From the NCBI GenBank assembly GCA_019633425.1, contig WSUB01000017.1:248001-312000 (forward strand): DNA of 64,000 nucleotides, in the 5' to 3' direction. The notes beneath the pieces were generated by a model. It worked only from the letters and a program-made list of their open reading frames with translations, did not search any database and was not told the DNA's origin. Source of the stretch: Tulasnella sp. 424. Lineage: Eukaryota; Basidiomycota; Agaricomycetes; Cantharellales; Tulasnellaceae. Shown here piece by piece: positions 43,327 to 55,489 of this stretch; positions within the stretch are counted from its first letter, which is position 1, and each line of letters begins with the position of its first letter. Position numbers and translations under genes: made by a program.

Positions 43327-44706
43327 TCAATCCTCAACCTCCCCTGTATCGCCGTATGGCCGTGCTCTGAAGTAGCTTTCATCGAAATGATGAACGCGAA
43401 CGAAGCCATCCTCGCCTCCCGAAGCGTATGATCGACCCGAAGGGTGAACGGCAATGCTGGACAGTCGCAACAAAAATACAGAGCATGTGTCAGAAGGTAG
43501 GGCAATGTCACCGAGGAACGCAAGTAGACTTACGTGTTGATTGGTCCGAAGTGACCCTTTACACGTCCGACCTCCTCCTCAAACACCTTGTGCCAGAATC
43601 GGGTCTCGAACTTGCCCTGCCGCATCGAAGTCGTTGTTACGGACATTGCTTCTTGGCCACCACCTAAGAGCACCTTTAAAATCGAGTTGTTTAAGCGTTA
43701 CGCTTTGGTACGACGCGGCGAAACCTACATAAGGTCGTAAAGGGGTTATGGCAGCACTATTGAGTGGAGTTTCGGTTGGATAAGTCTTGAGTGGAGTCAG
43801 GTTTTTGGTTTCATGAAGCTAATGGGGAGTTGAATGAGTTATGTGGGAACTGCTTTATGCTGTATTTGGTATTTTCAAACCTTGGCAGATTTGTCTTTAC
43901 TCGAGGTAATCAAGTAGCTCCGGTCAGGACTGAACTGAAGGTCGGTGATAAAGTCGTTGTGCGCTCGCTCTTTGGTTAAGATCTCTTCACCCTTGCGTAC
44001 GTCCCATAACGCGAGCTTTCCTGACTCGTGACCGGTAATGACGGTGGTCGAGTCTTTGGCAAAGGCGATCACGGTGACCTTTGAACCAATCGGATTGAAC
44101 TCGTACAACGGTTGTGCAGATTCTAAATTAGGGAATAAGCCCGTCATAAAATTAAATGCAAACTTTAAAGCGAGAAAGAGCGTACGGTTTGTCGAGTCCT
44201 GCCGGTTGACGTTGAAGACGCGTATAGCACCCTGGAAGCCCATACGCTGCTCCGTAATCTGTACTATCTGCTTGTCGTCCTCGCTAAACGCCACCCGCCG
44301 TACTGCAGTGTCGAATTCCCACGTATACAGGCACTTCCCTGTGCTGACTTGCCACAGTCGCATGGTGTTGTCGGCGGCACCGGTAATCAGAAACTCTGAC
44401 TTCGCTGAAGCCGTGCTTGGTTAGAGTCTGGACTGGTCTCATTAGACCGCGGAGAACTTACAGTCCACGTCGACGGACCACACTGAACCGTTGTGACCCT
44501 CGTACGTTCCTAATCTCTCACCGTTATGAGAGTACCAGACGTTGATGACATGGTCTTTTGAGCAGGTAAAGAGGAGGTCGCCTTCGCGGTTGTACTTGAT
44601 CTGGGTGAGCGAACGCTCGTGGCCTTGTAGTAATATCGGTCGCTACATTACAACAGCGTTATGAGAACAAGACGCAAAAGGGTTTGATTGGAGGCCGGCA
44701 TACCAT
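43327..44706 (-). CDS. TIF34: Translation initiation factor eIF3 subunit I
   Basis: A WD40 beta-propeller of about 340 residues and a core eIF3 subunit. Family blocks follow in order: [139 protein letters not shown] and [18 protein letters not shown]. The start codon is an exon of its own: the ATG at 44704-44706 is followed directly by a GTATGC donor, and the next exon begins CGACCGATA. Five further introns fit, including one of about 80 bases near the 3' end. The gene is divergent from glycerol kinase. Confidence 0.93.
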
Positions 44707-45342
44707 AGTTGGGCGCAAGGAAAAGTGGTGAAGTGAATTTCTGTGGAGAGGCAAACAGCAGCAAATACTCCAGACCTACGGGATGCACACTCCTCACTTG
44801 GATTGAAGGTTGGCTTCGGAACCTGCAGTCAGGATGCATATATGGGTTGGTGAACATCACCATGAAACTGTAAAAACTAGGCTTCCCCCCAGTTCTTTGG
44901 ATCATGCGAGATGCTTTATTTCCACGTGACGCGGACCTTGGACGAGCATTGCAATTCTGGTTGAGGGCCACAAGACCCATAGCCTCTGAGATCAGATCCC
45001 CACAGTTATATTGGGCGTACTGGGTGTCGAATGAGCCGTGGTGTCAGTCGTGTGAGGTCGGGAGGCCGTCGCTGCTGAAAAGCGAAAGCCTCCGGAGCTA
45101 GCGGGCCGCCGTTGCCGGATCCTCTCTCATGCGCTCTTCCTCCCCCAGGCAACGCTATACCATGGACGGACCGTAAGAGCGTACTTATGCGACTTGAAAT
45201 TCGCACCTGAGGCCATCTCTAGACACTCTCAAGCAAATTTCACCAGCCCTCAGACTCCTCAGACGAGCGAAGGCTCTCAAAAAGCTGGCCAGCCCCACGA
45301 TTCGAATTTAGACTCGCGACTCCTCTTTGCTCCCCGCGCACC
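44707..45342. promoter_or_regulatory. Shared divergent promoter region of TIF34 and GUT1
   Basis: 636 bases separate the two ATGs, so both promoters and 5' UTRs must lie here. No TATA box in a convincing position is seen. Short open frames overlap the TIF34 leader and are not supported as genes. Confidence 0.5.
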
Positions 45343-47543
45343 ATGTCATCATCGCTCAAGGAAGGAGAATTCGTCGGCGCATTGGATTGCGGTACAACGT
45401 GAGCAGCAATCCTCGCTTCCTGCTAGGTTTCGAGACAACTCATCACGACTTTTTGAATTTCCATCCAGCTCGACACGGTTCATCATCTTCGACAGTGTCG
45501 CCAACATCGTCGCTGAGTACCAAGCCGAGTTCCCGCAATACTACCCACATCCAGGATGGCATGAACACCATCCACAAGAGCTCATAGACGTCGTGATAGA
45601 GTGTCTAGATGGGGCGGCCAACGCTTTAGAGAAGGCTGGTTGGTCAAAGTCGAGCATCAAGTCGATCGGTGGGTCTCTCTAATGGACGACTGTGGGGTAT
45701 GACTCAACGATCCAATGCTATTTAGGCATTACGAATCAGCGAGAGACAACAGTCGCGTGGTCTAAATCGACGGGCAAAGCGCTGTGCAACGCTATTGTCT
45801 GGGACGATGCTCGTACCAAGGGTACGGTCAAGCACTATAATCGACTGTTGGACGAAAACGGGCTCGTACTAGAAGACGGCACTGTTAAGAAGGGAAAAGA
45901 AGGTCGCCGTTACTTGATGGAGCTGTAGGTCCCAAAAGATACAACCAGTTTAGGGGGCGTTGGGCAGCTAAGGCACCTCGCGCGCATAGAACTGGTCTAC
46001 AGATCTCGACCTATTTCTCGGCTATCAAGCTTCATTGGATGCAAGAGCATCATCCCGAAGTGAAGGAGGCTATCAAGGACGACGACCTCGCTTTCGGAAC
46101 TGTTGATTCGTGGATAATATATGTACGCCCTTCCAGCAAGCGCGTTCTCTGGGACACCTTCTGACGCTGCTGTATTTTTAGAACTTGACCAAGACCTCAG
46201 ACAAGCCAGGAATCCACATAACTGATCCCTCAAACGCGTCTCGATCTCTCCTACTTGACCTTCACAAACTAGAGTGGAGTGATACTTTGCTCAACTTCTT
46301 CGGCTTCAAGCGCAGCATTCTACCAGATCTCAAGAGCTCGAGCGAGGTCTACGGGGAGATTGCCGAAGGCACGTTCAAAGGTAGACCAAACCCGAAGCCA
46401 ATTATTAGCTCATCGACGAAGCTAATATTGCCTCTTTGCAACATAGGCCTCAAAATTGCTGGCATAGCAGGAGACCAGCAGGCCGCTTTGATTGGGAACA
46501 AATGTCTCACCAAGGGAGAGGGTAAGAATACCTACGGAACCGGTGCCTTCGTCCTGTTCCACACCGGGAATGAAGTAGTCGTTAGTAAGAGTGGCCTCAT
46601 CGGAACGGTCAGTTCATCGGCAGACATCTTCGACAATACTCTTAAACTGATCACTGTAAATCTCCCCCCTTTATTACAGGTTGCATACCAGGCTGGTCCG
46701 AAAGCAAAGCCGGCATACGCTCTAGAAGGCAGTAGTGAGTGTTTCCTTCAGCAGCTCTGTAAGAGGAACGTTCGACTGAGAATCCATGTGACAGTTGCTG
46801 TGGCCGGAAGCGCCATCAAGTGGCTTAAGGATAGTGCTCAAATTATCAACGATGTCAAACACTTCAACGTTCTGGCGGAAAGTGTCGAAGATTCCGCTGG
46901 ACTCTATTTCGTTACGGCATTTGGTGGTCTCTTGGCACCGTACTGGGACCCAAGTGCTTGTGGGATGCTTATAGGTTCGGCGTCGAGCCTATCGGGTTTA
47001 AGTAAAGGACCCCAGTGACTGACGCTCTCCCTTCCTTTGAAGGTATTACCTCTTACACTACCCCCGGACACATTGCTAGGGCCACTATGGAAGCCGCATG
47101 CTTTCATACTCGAGCGGTCGTTGAGGCTATGAAGCACGACTCCAATACGGAATTGAAGAATCTCAAAGTCGACGGCGGGATGACAAATAGCGACATGACG
47201 ATGCAGCTCCAGGCCGATTTAGGAGGGTTTGACGTCGTTCGACCAGAAATGAGAGAGTACGCAATACTTATTCTGGCTCCAGCTTTGCGAAGAGGTCTGA
47301 ATGAAAGTTCTATTTTAATCTCACAGGTCGACAGCCCTCGGTGCTGCCCTGCTAGCTGGATCGGCGATTAAGCTCTATGGCTGGGACTTGAACGATCCAA
47401 AGACTCTGGAACACGTTAATACAAAAGGGAATCGCATCTTTAAGCCGTCCATTAGCGAAGAAGCCCGAGAGGAACGGTGGCGAGGGTGGAAGAAAGCGGT
47501 GGATCGAAGCAAGGGATGGACTGAAGACTACGAAAGCGATTGA
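45343..47543 (+). CDS. GUT1: Glycerol kinase
   Basis: An FGGY-family kinase of about 520 residues that phosphorylates glycerol to glycerol-3-phosphate with ATP. The N-terminal phosphate motif [16 protein letters not shown] spans an intron. [19 protein letters not shown] is the first family signature. [41 protein letters not shown] and [16 protein letters not shown] follow. The [18 protein letters not shown] block is the second signature, and [18 protein letters not shown] lies near the C-terminus. About nine introns of 50-70 bases are needed, including one just after MREYA-type coding (GTACGCAATA...CACAG, about 47258-47326). The start at 45343 gives [10 protein letters not shown]. It is a cytosolic entry point for glycerol. 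Confidence 0.93.
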
Positions 47544-47821
47544 CATTGAAGGGGGTTGAGTTAAACTATATATGTATCTCAACAATAAAGTCGTCAAACA
47601 AGCGATATAATGGGGTATAACTTGGGACTTCCTAAAGCTTTCAGCAGACTAGCGAAAGAATCCGTGGGAAGGTCGAAGGCCCCGAAGTGAATCAGTGATG
47701 GCTGTACATGTGCACCACACGTCGACTAAACTCCCAACCAACAACGTTTAAACCTCTACCCACCAAGGTAAGCAATTCTTCATAATATCTCGTTTTTAAT
47801 AACCAGTATTCTGTTCAGACC

Positions 47822-49651
47822 ATGGATCCGGATGTCCGCGACGACACCGCCCGCCACTTGGCAAATGAACCGAACCGAGAAGCGTACGTCCGTTGAACCC
47901 GACTACGGTTTTGGATCCTGATTCTTCTCTCGTTTCGCAGTGACCCCGCTGCGTCACCTGCTCTGAACCTTATTATCCCCGGAAAGAGGCGAGGAGGGCC
48001 CCAAGCGTTTGGCCTGCCGGATCTCGCCCTGTCCGATGCAGCCTATGCACCAATCCACCTCCTTCCCCCTGAGCTGCTTATCGACGTGTTCAAATACTAC
48101 ACCGACGTCGATACACCAGCACAAAACCTCATCGCATTGACGCTGGTCTGCAAGCTCTGGCGGAACATCGTAGAGGGTACCCCTAGTCTGTGGTGCTGTA
48201 TCTCCTCTAAAGAAAGATTACTACGTGTTCGCAAAGCATTGGAGATGGCCAAGGACACCCCATTGGAAATCAAAATCTGGGGCCACGATGCAATGGCAGA
48301 TCCGGGGCCTTTTTTTAACGAGATCATCGGTCGAGGTGCCCAGTGGAAGTCCGTGGATGCCATGACCAATGGCGACACCAGGAATCTCGCAATATTAGTC
48401 TCTCAGAGGACCACTGCGCCGAATCTCGCAACTCTTCGTTTAAAGACCCCTTGGATTCGGAAGCATGACGGTGACATAGTGACACTGTTTGGAGGAAAAC
48501 CCGCATCCAATACGTTGAAGGACATTCGGGTTGACTTCATCCCGGTAGCCATAGGTCCACTTCGTCTCTCTGGGCTCCGGTCCTTGGAGCTGCACGAGAT
48601 GCCCATAATATCAGCGGAAGAAGTTCTGCGAATCCTCCAGGCCTCTCCTGGCCTTGGACACTGCTACCTGTATGGGCTGGTCTGCCTTCAGGATTTTGCA
48701 CTCCCAGGATACGAGCGGGAACTTTTAACCCTCCAACCTGTCAGCGGTCCCAATATCCAGCTTCCGCGTCTCCGCTCCCTCACTCTTGGTGGCCTCCCCA
48801 ACTCATTTACCCATTTGGTTCTATCGACTATCCAAGTCCCAAATCTCGAATGGTTTTCCGTGGATTGCAAGATCGACCAGCCTGACACGAGCCCAGCATC
48901 CGAGCTCTTCACGACTCACATATCTCACCTCACTCCGGCCTTAAGGTCGGCGAGCCGCCCGGCCACAAACATCGGGGTTGTCTTACTTTCCGACAACGAC
49001 TGGAAGCTTTCTGTAGGAGGGATAAATATCGCACTCGGGGGAATTTCGCTCCAGCGCAGGCACCTGGGCGAAGCGCTCGACTGGCTGTCTAGCCACCTGG
49101 GCGGACACCTGCCTGTCAGCCTATCCTTTCACGAACTCGACGTTCCCCCTGATTGGTTCGTTTTTCTGGCTTCAACACTCAAAATTACCAAGTTGGAGCT
49201 GTGGACCAGCCCACTTTACGACTACGAACCCGAGTCACAACGCCAGAAAATCATCTCTCTCCTTTCGCAACCATTGTCATCCACGCCCACCCAATGGCTA
49301 TTTCCCGAACTCGAATCGATAAATACAAATGTAGCCAACGATGAAGGCAAATCCAAAATCTTAAATATGGTCAAAGCTAGGCACTCCTTCATCGAAGAGC
49401 AAGAGCCAGGAGCGATTGTTCCGAAGCCATTCAAAGAGATTCGACTGCACGGAGGGAGGAATGGCGTCAGGACAGAGCCGAACCGTAACAAGGCATTCCT
49501 GAATGCGCTACAGGAAATGGGAAGAGGTACCGAAATTTGGTGGGAGGGAGTCAAGTGGGCTGGTAGCAAAGACCCGAATTTCTTTGGTGAACTCGAATTG
49601 GGCGTGTCTGCTCGAGTCCCCTGGAAGCTACACGTACAAGTAGGAAGATGA
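47822..49651 (+). CDS. F-box protein, second array, copy P1
   Basis: Two coding exons. Exon 1 begins at ATG 47822 (MDPDVRDDTARHLANEPNRE) and is spliced by a 57-base intron (GTACGTCC...TTTCGCAG) to a long exon ending at TGA 49649-49651. The product is about 590 residues. The F-box is at about residues 65-110 (IHLLPPELLIDVFKYYTD, LVCKLWRNIVEGTPSLW). A leucine-rich, LRR-like body follows (RLRSLTLGGLPNSF, LSGLRSLELHEMPII). A probable 5' UTR intron (GTAAGC...TGTTCAG) ends three bases before the ATG. The C-terminus runs 13 residues past the stop used in P2. The predicted role is a Skp1-binding SCF adaptor. Confidence 0.85.
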
Positions 49652-49995
49652 TGAGATATCAGAGTAAAGCCGCCATCTGTATAAGAAGCCCAGAACCAGA
49701 TTTACATGATGATAACGATAGTCTGACCAGGTGAACTCCAAGGAGGAGGGAGGTCAACCAAGCAGGTCAACGGAGCTCTTTTCGTTCTTGGGCAAAGTTC
49801 GACGCGCACCAGCTTGCCTTGTTCCCACACGCGTCCAACCAAACTCACCCTTGCCTCACACGACACGCCTGACACTGGGAGGCGAGAGGCCGACCAAACT
49901 CCAAGCCAACAACCTTCACACTTCAAACCACTAAGTAAGGGATTCTTCTTAACGTCTCGTTTTTGATTTATTAAAACCCAGATTCTGTTCAGACC
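49652..49995. repeat. Duplicated promoter unit between P1 and P2
   Basis: Positions about 49720-49995 are repeated upstream of P3 (about 51880-52130), including AAGGAGGAGGGAGGTCAACC, AAGTTCGACGCGCAC, ACGCGTCCAACCAAACTCAC and the 5' UTR intron. Each unit also carries an ACGCGT. Only the segment next to the ATG is shared with P1, so promoter and gene duplicated together. Confidence 0.7.
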
Positions 49996-51766
49996 ATGGA
50001 TCCGGATGTCCGCGACGACACCACCCTCCACTTGGCAAATGAACCGAACCGAGAAGCGTACGTCCGTTGAATCTCGACCGCGGTTTTGGATCCTGATTCT
50101 TCTCTCGTTTCGCAGTGACCCCGTTGCGTCACCTGCTCTGATCCTTACTATCCCCGGAAAGAGGCGAGGAGGGCCCCAAGCGTTTGGCCTGCCGCTGTCC
50201 GAGGCAGCCTATGCACCAATCCACCTTCTTCCCCCTGAGCTGCTCATCGACGCGTTCAAATACTACACCGGCGTCGATACACCAGTGGAAAACCTCATCG
50301 CATTGACGCTGGTCTGCAAGCTCTGGCGGAACATCGTAGAGGGTACCCCTAGTCTGTGGTGCTTTATCTCCGCTAAAGAAGGATTACCACGTGTTCGCAA
50401 AGCATTGGAGATGGCCAAGGACGCCCTATTGGAAATCAAATACTGGGATCAGGATACAATGGCAGATCCGGGGACCTTCTTTGCAGAGATCATCGGTCGA
50501 GAAGCCCAGTGGAAGTCCGTAATTGTCACGGCCCAGAACATAAACATGAACCTCGCAATATACGCGTTTCAGCTAACCACTGCGCCGAACCTCGCAACTC
50601 TCCACCTAAAGGCCCCCCGGGACCAGAAGTATAAAAGCGGCACAGTGACATTGTTCGGAGGAAAACCCGCATCCACTGCGTTGAAGGACATCCGAGTTGA
50701 CTTTGTTCCGATAGCCATAGGTCCACTTCGTCTCTCTGGGCTCCGGTCCTTGGAGCTGAACGAGATACCCATAATATCGGCGGACGAAGTCCTGAGAATC
50801 CTCCGGGCCTCTCCTGTCCTTGAACACTGCTACCTGTATGGGCTGGTCAGCCTTCAGGATTTTGCACTCCCAGGACAAGAGCAGGAACTTCTAACCCTCC
50901 AACCTGTCAACGGCCCCGATATCCACCTTTCGCGTCTCCACTCCCTCACTCTTGGCGGCCTCCCCAACTCATTTACCCATTTGGTTCTATCTACTATCCA
51001 AGTCCCAAATCTCGAAGGGTTTTCCGTGGATTGCAAGATCGACCAGCCTGGCAAGAGCCCAACATCCGAACTCTTCACGACTCACATATCTCACCTCACT
51101 CCGGCCTTAAAGTCGGCGAGCAGCCCGGCCACAAACATCGGGGTTGTCTTACTTTCCAACAACGCTTGGACGCTTTCTGTAGGAGGGATAAATATCGCGC
51201 TCGGGGGAATTTCGCTCCAGCGCAAGCACCTGGGCGAAACGCTCGATTGGCTGTTTAGCCACCTGGGCGGACACTTGCCTGTCAGCTTATCCTTTCATGA
51301 ATTCGATGTCGGCCCGGATTGGTTCGTTTTGCTGGCTTCTACTCTCAAAGTTACCAAGTTGGAGTTGTGGACCGGCCCATTTTACGACTACGAACCCGAG
51401 CCACAACCCCGGAAAATCATTTCTCTCCTTTCGCAACCATTGTCATCCACGCCTATCCATTGGCTACTTCCCGAACTCGAATCGATAAATACAAATGTAG
51501 TCAACGATGAAGGAAAGTCCAAAATTCTGAATATGGTCAAGGCGAGGCACTCCTTCATCGAAGAGCAGGAGCCAGGAGCAGTTGTTTTGAAGCCATTCAA
51601 GGAAATTCTACTCCGAGGAGGGAGGAATGGCGTCAGTACAGAGCCGAACCGTAACAAGAGATTCCTGAACGCACTAGAGGAAGTGGGGAGAGGTACCGAA
51701 ATTTGGTGGGAGGGAGTCAAGTGGGCTGATAGCAAAGATCTGAGTTTCATTGGTGAACTCGAATAG
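49996..51766 (+). CDS. F-box protein, second array, copy P2
   Basis: The same two-exon layout as P1: MDPDVRDDTTLHLANEPNRE, then a GTACGTCC...TTTCGCAG intron, then a long exon to TAG at 51764-51766. The F-box reads IHLLPPELLIDAFKYYTGVD and LVCKLWRNIVEGTPSLW. A nine-base deletion removes DLA before LSEAAYAP. The stop arises where P1 has TTG (GAATTG versus GAATAG), so the C-terminus is 13 residues shorter. It is highly similar to P1 over most of its length but differs sharply over about 40 residues following QWKSV, just before TLFGGKPAS. Confidence 0.87.
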
Positions 51767-52130
51767 GGCGTGTCTGCTCGAGTCCGGAGGCTACATGTAC
51801 GAGTAGGGATATCAAAGTAAAGCTGCTATCTGTATAAGGAGCCCGGACCCAGATTTATATGATGATATCAGTAGTAGGACCATGTGAACTTCAAGGAGGA
51901 GGGAGGTCAACCAAGAAGGTCAACGGAGCACCTTCCGTTTTTGGGGCAAAGTTCGACGCGCACACGCGTCCAACCAAACTCACCCTTGCCCCACACAACG
52001 CGCCTGGCGCTGGGAGGCAAGAGGCCGACCAAACTCCAAGACAACAACGTTCACACCTCGAACCGCCAAGTAAGCGATTCCTCGTAACGTCTCGTTTTCG
52101 ATTTATTAAAACCTAGATTCTGTTCAGACC
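51767..52130. repeat. Duplicated promoter unit between P2 and P3
   Basis: Colinear with 49652-49995, with small deletions. Contains the shared GTAAGC...TGTTCAG 5' UTR intron immediately before the P3 ATG. No gene is present. Confidence 0.7.
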
Positions 52131-53874
52131 ATGGATCCGGATGTCCGCGACAACACCGCGCGCCATTTGGCGAATAAACCGAACCGAGAAGCGTACGTCC
52201 ATTGACTCCCGACTACAGTTTTGGATCCTGATTCTTTTCTCGTTTCGCAGTGACCCCGTTGCGCCACCTACTCTGAACCTTACTATCCCCGGAAAGAGGC
52301 GAGGAGGGCCCCAAGCGTTTGGCCTGCCGGATCTCGCCCTGTCCGAGGCAGCCTTTACACCAATCCACCTTCTTCCACCTGAGTTGCTCATTGAAGTGTT
52401 CGAGTTCTACGCCGGCCTGCGCACACCAGTACAAAACCTCATTGGATTGACGCTAGTCTGCAAGCTCTGGCGCAACATCGTGGATGGTACTCCTAGTCTT
52501 TGGCGCATGATCTCCGGTCGTGAAGGATTGCCACGTGTTCACAAGGCCTTGGCGATGGCCAAGGACACCCCATTGGAAATCGCATACTCGGACAAGACTG
52601 CGGTGGAGCGTCCGGGACCTTTTTTTGCGGAGATCATGGGTCGAATCGATCAATGGAAGTCCTTCATTGTGACGGCCAGCTCCATGAACCAAGCGATAGT
52701 TGTCATTAAGACAACCACAGCACCGAGCCTCGGAACCCTGCATTTAAGATGTCCTTGGTATCAGAAGTGGGGGGGAGGCACAGTTACCCTGTTTGGGGGG
52801 AAACCGGCTTCCACCGCATTGAAGGACTTCCGGGCGGACGGCATTCCGGTAGCCGTAGGTTCACTCAGTCTCTCTGGGCTCCGGTCCTTGGAGTTGAACG
52901 TAATGCCTATAATATCGGCGGAGGAAATTTTGCGAGTCCTCCGGAACTCTCCTGACCTTGAACATTGCACCCTCGATGAGCTAGTCTGCCTGAAGGATTT
53001 TGCATTCCCATCACAAGAGCAGGAACTTTTAACCTTTCGAGGCGTCGGCAGTCCCACTATCCAGCTTTCTCGTCTCCGCTCCCTCGCTCTTTACCGCCTC
53101 ACCGCCTCATTCACTCATTTGGTCCTATCAGCCATCCAAGCCCCAAATCTGGAAGAGTTTTCCGTCGATTGCGAGATCAACCAGCCTGACCAGAGCCCGA
53201 CATCCGAACTCTTCACAGCCCACATTTCGCAATTTATTCCGGGCTTGAAATCTGTCAGCAGCAGGGCCAACAAAATCCAGATTACCTCACTTCCCAGCGG
53301 TGCCTGGATGCTCTATATAGGAAGGCTTTATATTGGACTCCAGGGACATTCGCTCCAGCGCGAGCATGTGGGCGAAACGTTGCAATGGCTGTTTGGCCAC
53401 CTGGGCGGACCCCTAAAAGACCTACCTGTCACCTTGTTCTTTCACAAATTCGATTTCAGCTCTGACTGGTTCATCTCGCTGGCCTCTACTCTCAAAGTTA
53501 CCAACTTGGACAATTCATTTTCCGACTCCGACCGCGACCCACAACTCCAGCAAATCATTTCTCTCCTCTCTCGACCATTGTCATTCGCGCCCACTCAATG
53601 GCTACTTCCCGAACTCGAATTAATCAGTTCAATTGTATTCAGTGATGGTGGAAAGTCCAAATTTCTGGATATGGTCAAGGCGAGGCACTCCTTCATCGAA
53701 GAGCAGGAACCAGGAGCGATTGTTCTGAAGCCATTCAAGGAAATTCGACTCCTCGGAGGGAGGAATGGCGTCAGTACAGAGCCGAACCGTAACAAGGAAT
53801 TCCTGAACGCTCTACAGGAAGTGGGGAGAGGTACCGAAATTTGGTGGGAGGGAGTCAAGTGGACTGGTATTTAA
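52131..53874 (+). CDS. F-box protein, second array, copy P3
   Basis: Two exons as in P1 and P2, starting MDPDVRDNTARHLANKPNRE. The F-box is IHLLPPELLIEVFEFYAGLR with LVCKLWRNIVDGTPSLW. The body is clearly more divergent than P1 against P2, especially QWKSFIVTASSMN...TVTLFGGKPAS and the region around LYIGRLYIGLQGHS. The C-terminus ends at VKWTGI by a TAA in place of the AGC/AAA codons of P1 and P2, so the protein is about 11 residues shorter than P2 here. The predicted role is an SCF adaptor with unknown substrate. Confidence 0.85.
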
Positions 53875-54158
53875 GACACGAGCGTCGTCTGATTGACTCC
53901 AACAGAATGGATCCTGGTCGAGTCCGGATACTCCATGCACGAGGAGGAAGATTAGGAGAGACTACCGAGTAAAGAGGCCATTTGTACATGGAGCCAGAAC
54001 CAAACTAATACAATGTTATGAAGAGTGAAACTCGCAGGTGCTCAACGGAGCGCCTTCCGCATTTGGGAGTAGTGCGAAAAAACCTTGACCACGAGGCTAC
54101 CTTCCCAGCCACCTCTACCCTTCACAAAGCCCCAAGGCCAAATCACAAATCGAGAAAA

Positions 54159-54825
54159 ATGTTTAGTTTGAGATACCCAACAGGTTCATTCACGGAACAT
54201 CGTCTCAAGGACTACTGGGGAAGCATAGTCCCGACAAACCCGTACGTGGGGCTAGGGCGGATAGACCTCAAAGTGAAGAGGCGACGTTGTACTTTGGGAC
54301 GGAGCTCTGATGTCGATATACAGTTCGATACTCCCAAAATAAGTACGTGTTTAAATGGATTTTACTTTCTCCTACTGACAGTGTTGTCCTCGTCGTCCAA
54401 TCCGGTGTCTCGGAACTCCCCGGATCTCGACTTTTACGTGAAAGGTAAACATCACTGCGAGTTACAGTTGGAGATAACCAACGAAGGAGCGTATATCGTT
54501 ACGCTACAGGATCTGGATTCGACAAACGGAACTTTTGTAAGTTAGGCCCTCCTGTTCCGCAGCCCCGGAAAGTTTGCCTGCTCAAGTAGCGCTCCGGCTG
54601 TTTGCATCAAACTTGGCGCCTGTATAGCTCAATGGCGTGAGACTAGGACGGGGCCAATCTGTCCGAATTTATGATGGAGATGTCTTTAGCCTCGCCGAAC
54701 GGACGGACGATAACTTTGCCCAGGAAGATGACATCAGTGAGTTGAGTTGTAGTCTTAGTCAAAATCCACCAAGAACTAATGGGTACAATACTCTAAGGCT
54801 TCACTTTCTCGAGTCTCTCGGATAA
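54159..54825 (+). CDS. Small FHA-domain protein
   Basis: Three exons give about 155 residues. The start at ATG 54159 (MFSLRYPTGSF) is preferred over the longer frame at 54018 because it sits just before conserved-looking sequence. Introns are about 54344-54381 and 54538-54628. FHA hallmarks are the CTLGRSSDVDIQF block with its Gly-Arg-Ser, the KGKHHCELQL block, and LQDLDSTNGTF spliced to LNGVRLGRGQ. FHA domains bind phosphothreonine peptides in signalling and DNA-damage proteins. Here the FHA is nearly the whole protein. Either the C-terminus ends at 54825 or a donor near 54737 (CATCAGTGAGT) extends it. The partner is unknown. Confidence 0.65.
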
Positions 54826-55489
54826 CACCGAGGGAGAGTAATGAAGGCTGTGATGAAAGGGCTGTTCTTGGTAAACTAAGGCCAAGGTGCCCATAGTCCA
54901 CGACCTCGGCGTTTGTGAGTACCGGGGCGGTAGTCATTGCTCATCCTCCGAAACTTGTGCTAACTAGAGACAGTAATTAATACCAGGGTCTCTCGGCTTG
55001 GCCCTATGGACAGATCAAGGTCGACACGAGCGGAGTTGGATGCGTTCGGTCAATTCCGACCAGTTGGGGGGAAATGGGACGTCAAGGGGCAATCAATGTC
55101 GTTTAAGTGTTGCTTTTGGACTTTAGGATGCCAAATTTGAGACCATCAATGCCCGTTAAGGCCTCCTCCGTGGTCACGTGCGACCCGTGTGTTCCGATCT
55201 TTCCCCAGTCCGCGCTAGATCGAGCACTGACGTTTTTATGCTCACGATGACAAAGACCCGATATCCGGCCACTCCTCTTTTGCGCTGCGATCACTTAGCT
55301 TGGCCCCGTTGTGTGGTATAAAGAGTGGACTTGGGCTCAGCATATCCCCCAGGGAGCCCATCGCCCACTCTCCACTCTCCACTCAGCACCTACATTCCAT
55401 CAACTTCTCCGTATACTAAGGGATTATAAGCTACTGCACTACATCTCGTACACCTAAATCTTGTCTTGAACTTGGCTCACGCTATCAAC
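54826..55489. promoter_or_regulatory. Upstream region of the MFS exporter with a TATA box
   Basis: A TATAAAG motif at 55317-55323 lies about 170 bases before the ATG at 55490, followed by a CT-rich tract with three CACTCTC-type repeats (about 55368-55386), a typical fungal promoter arrangement. The rest of the region shows no gene. The TATA assignment is by position and sequence only. Confidence 0.5.
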
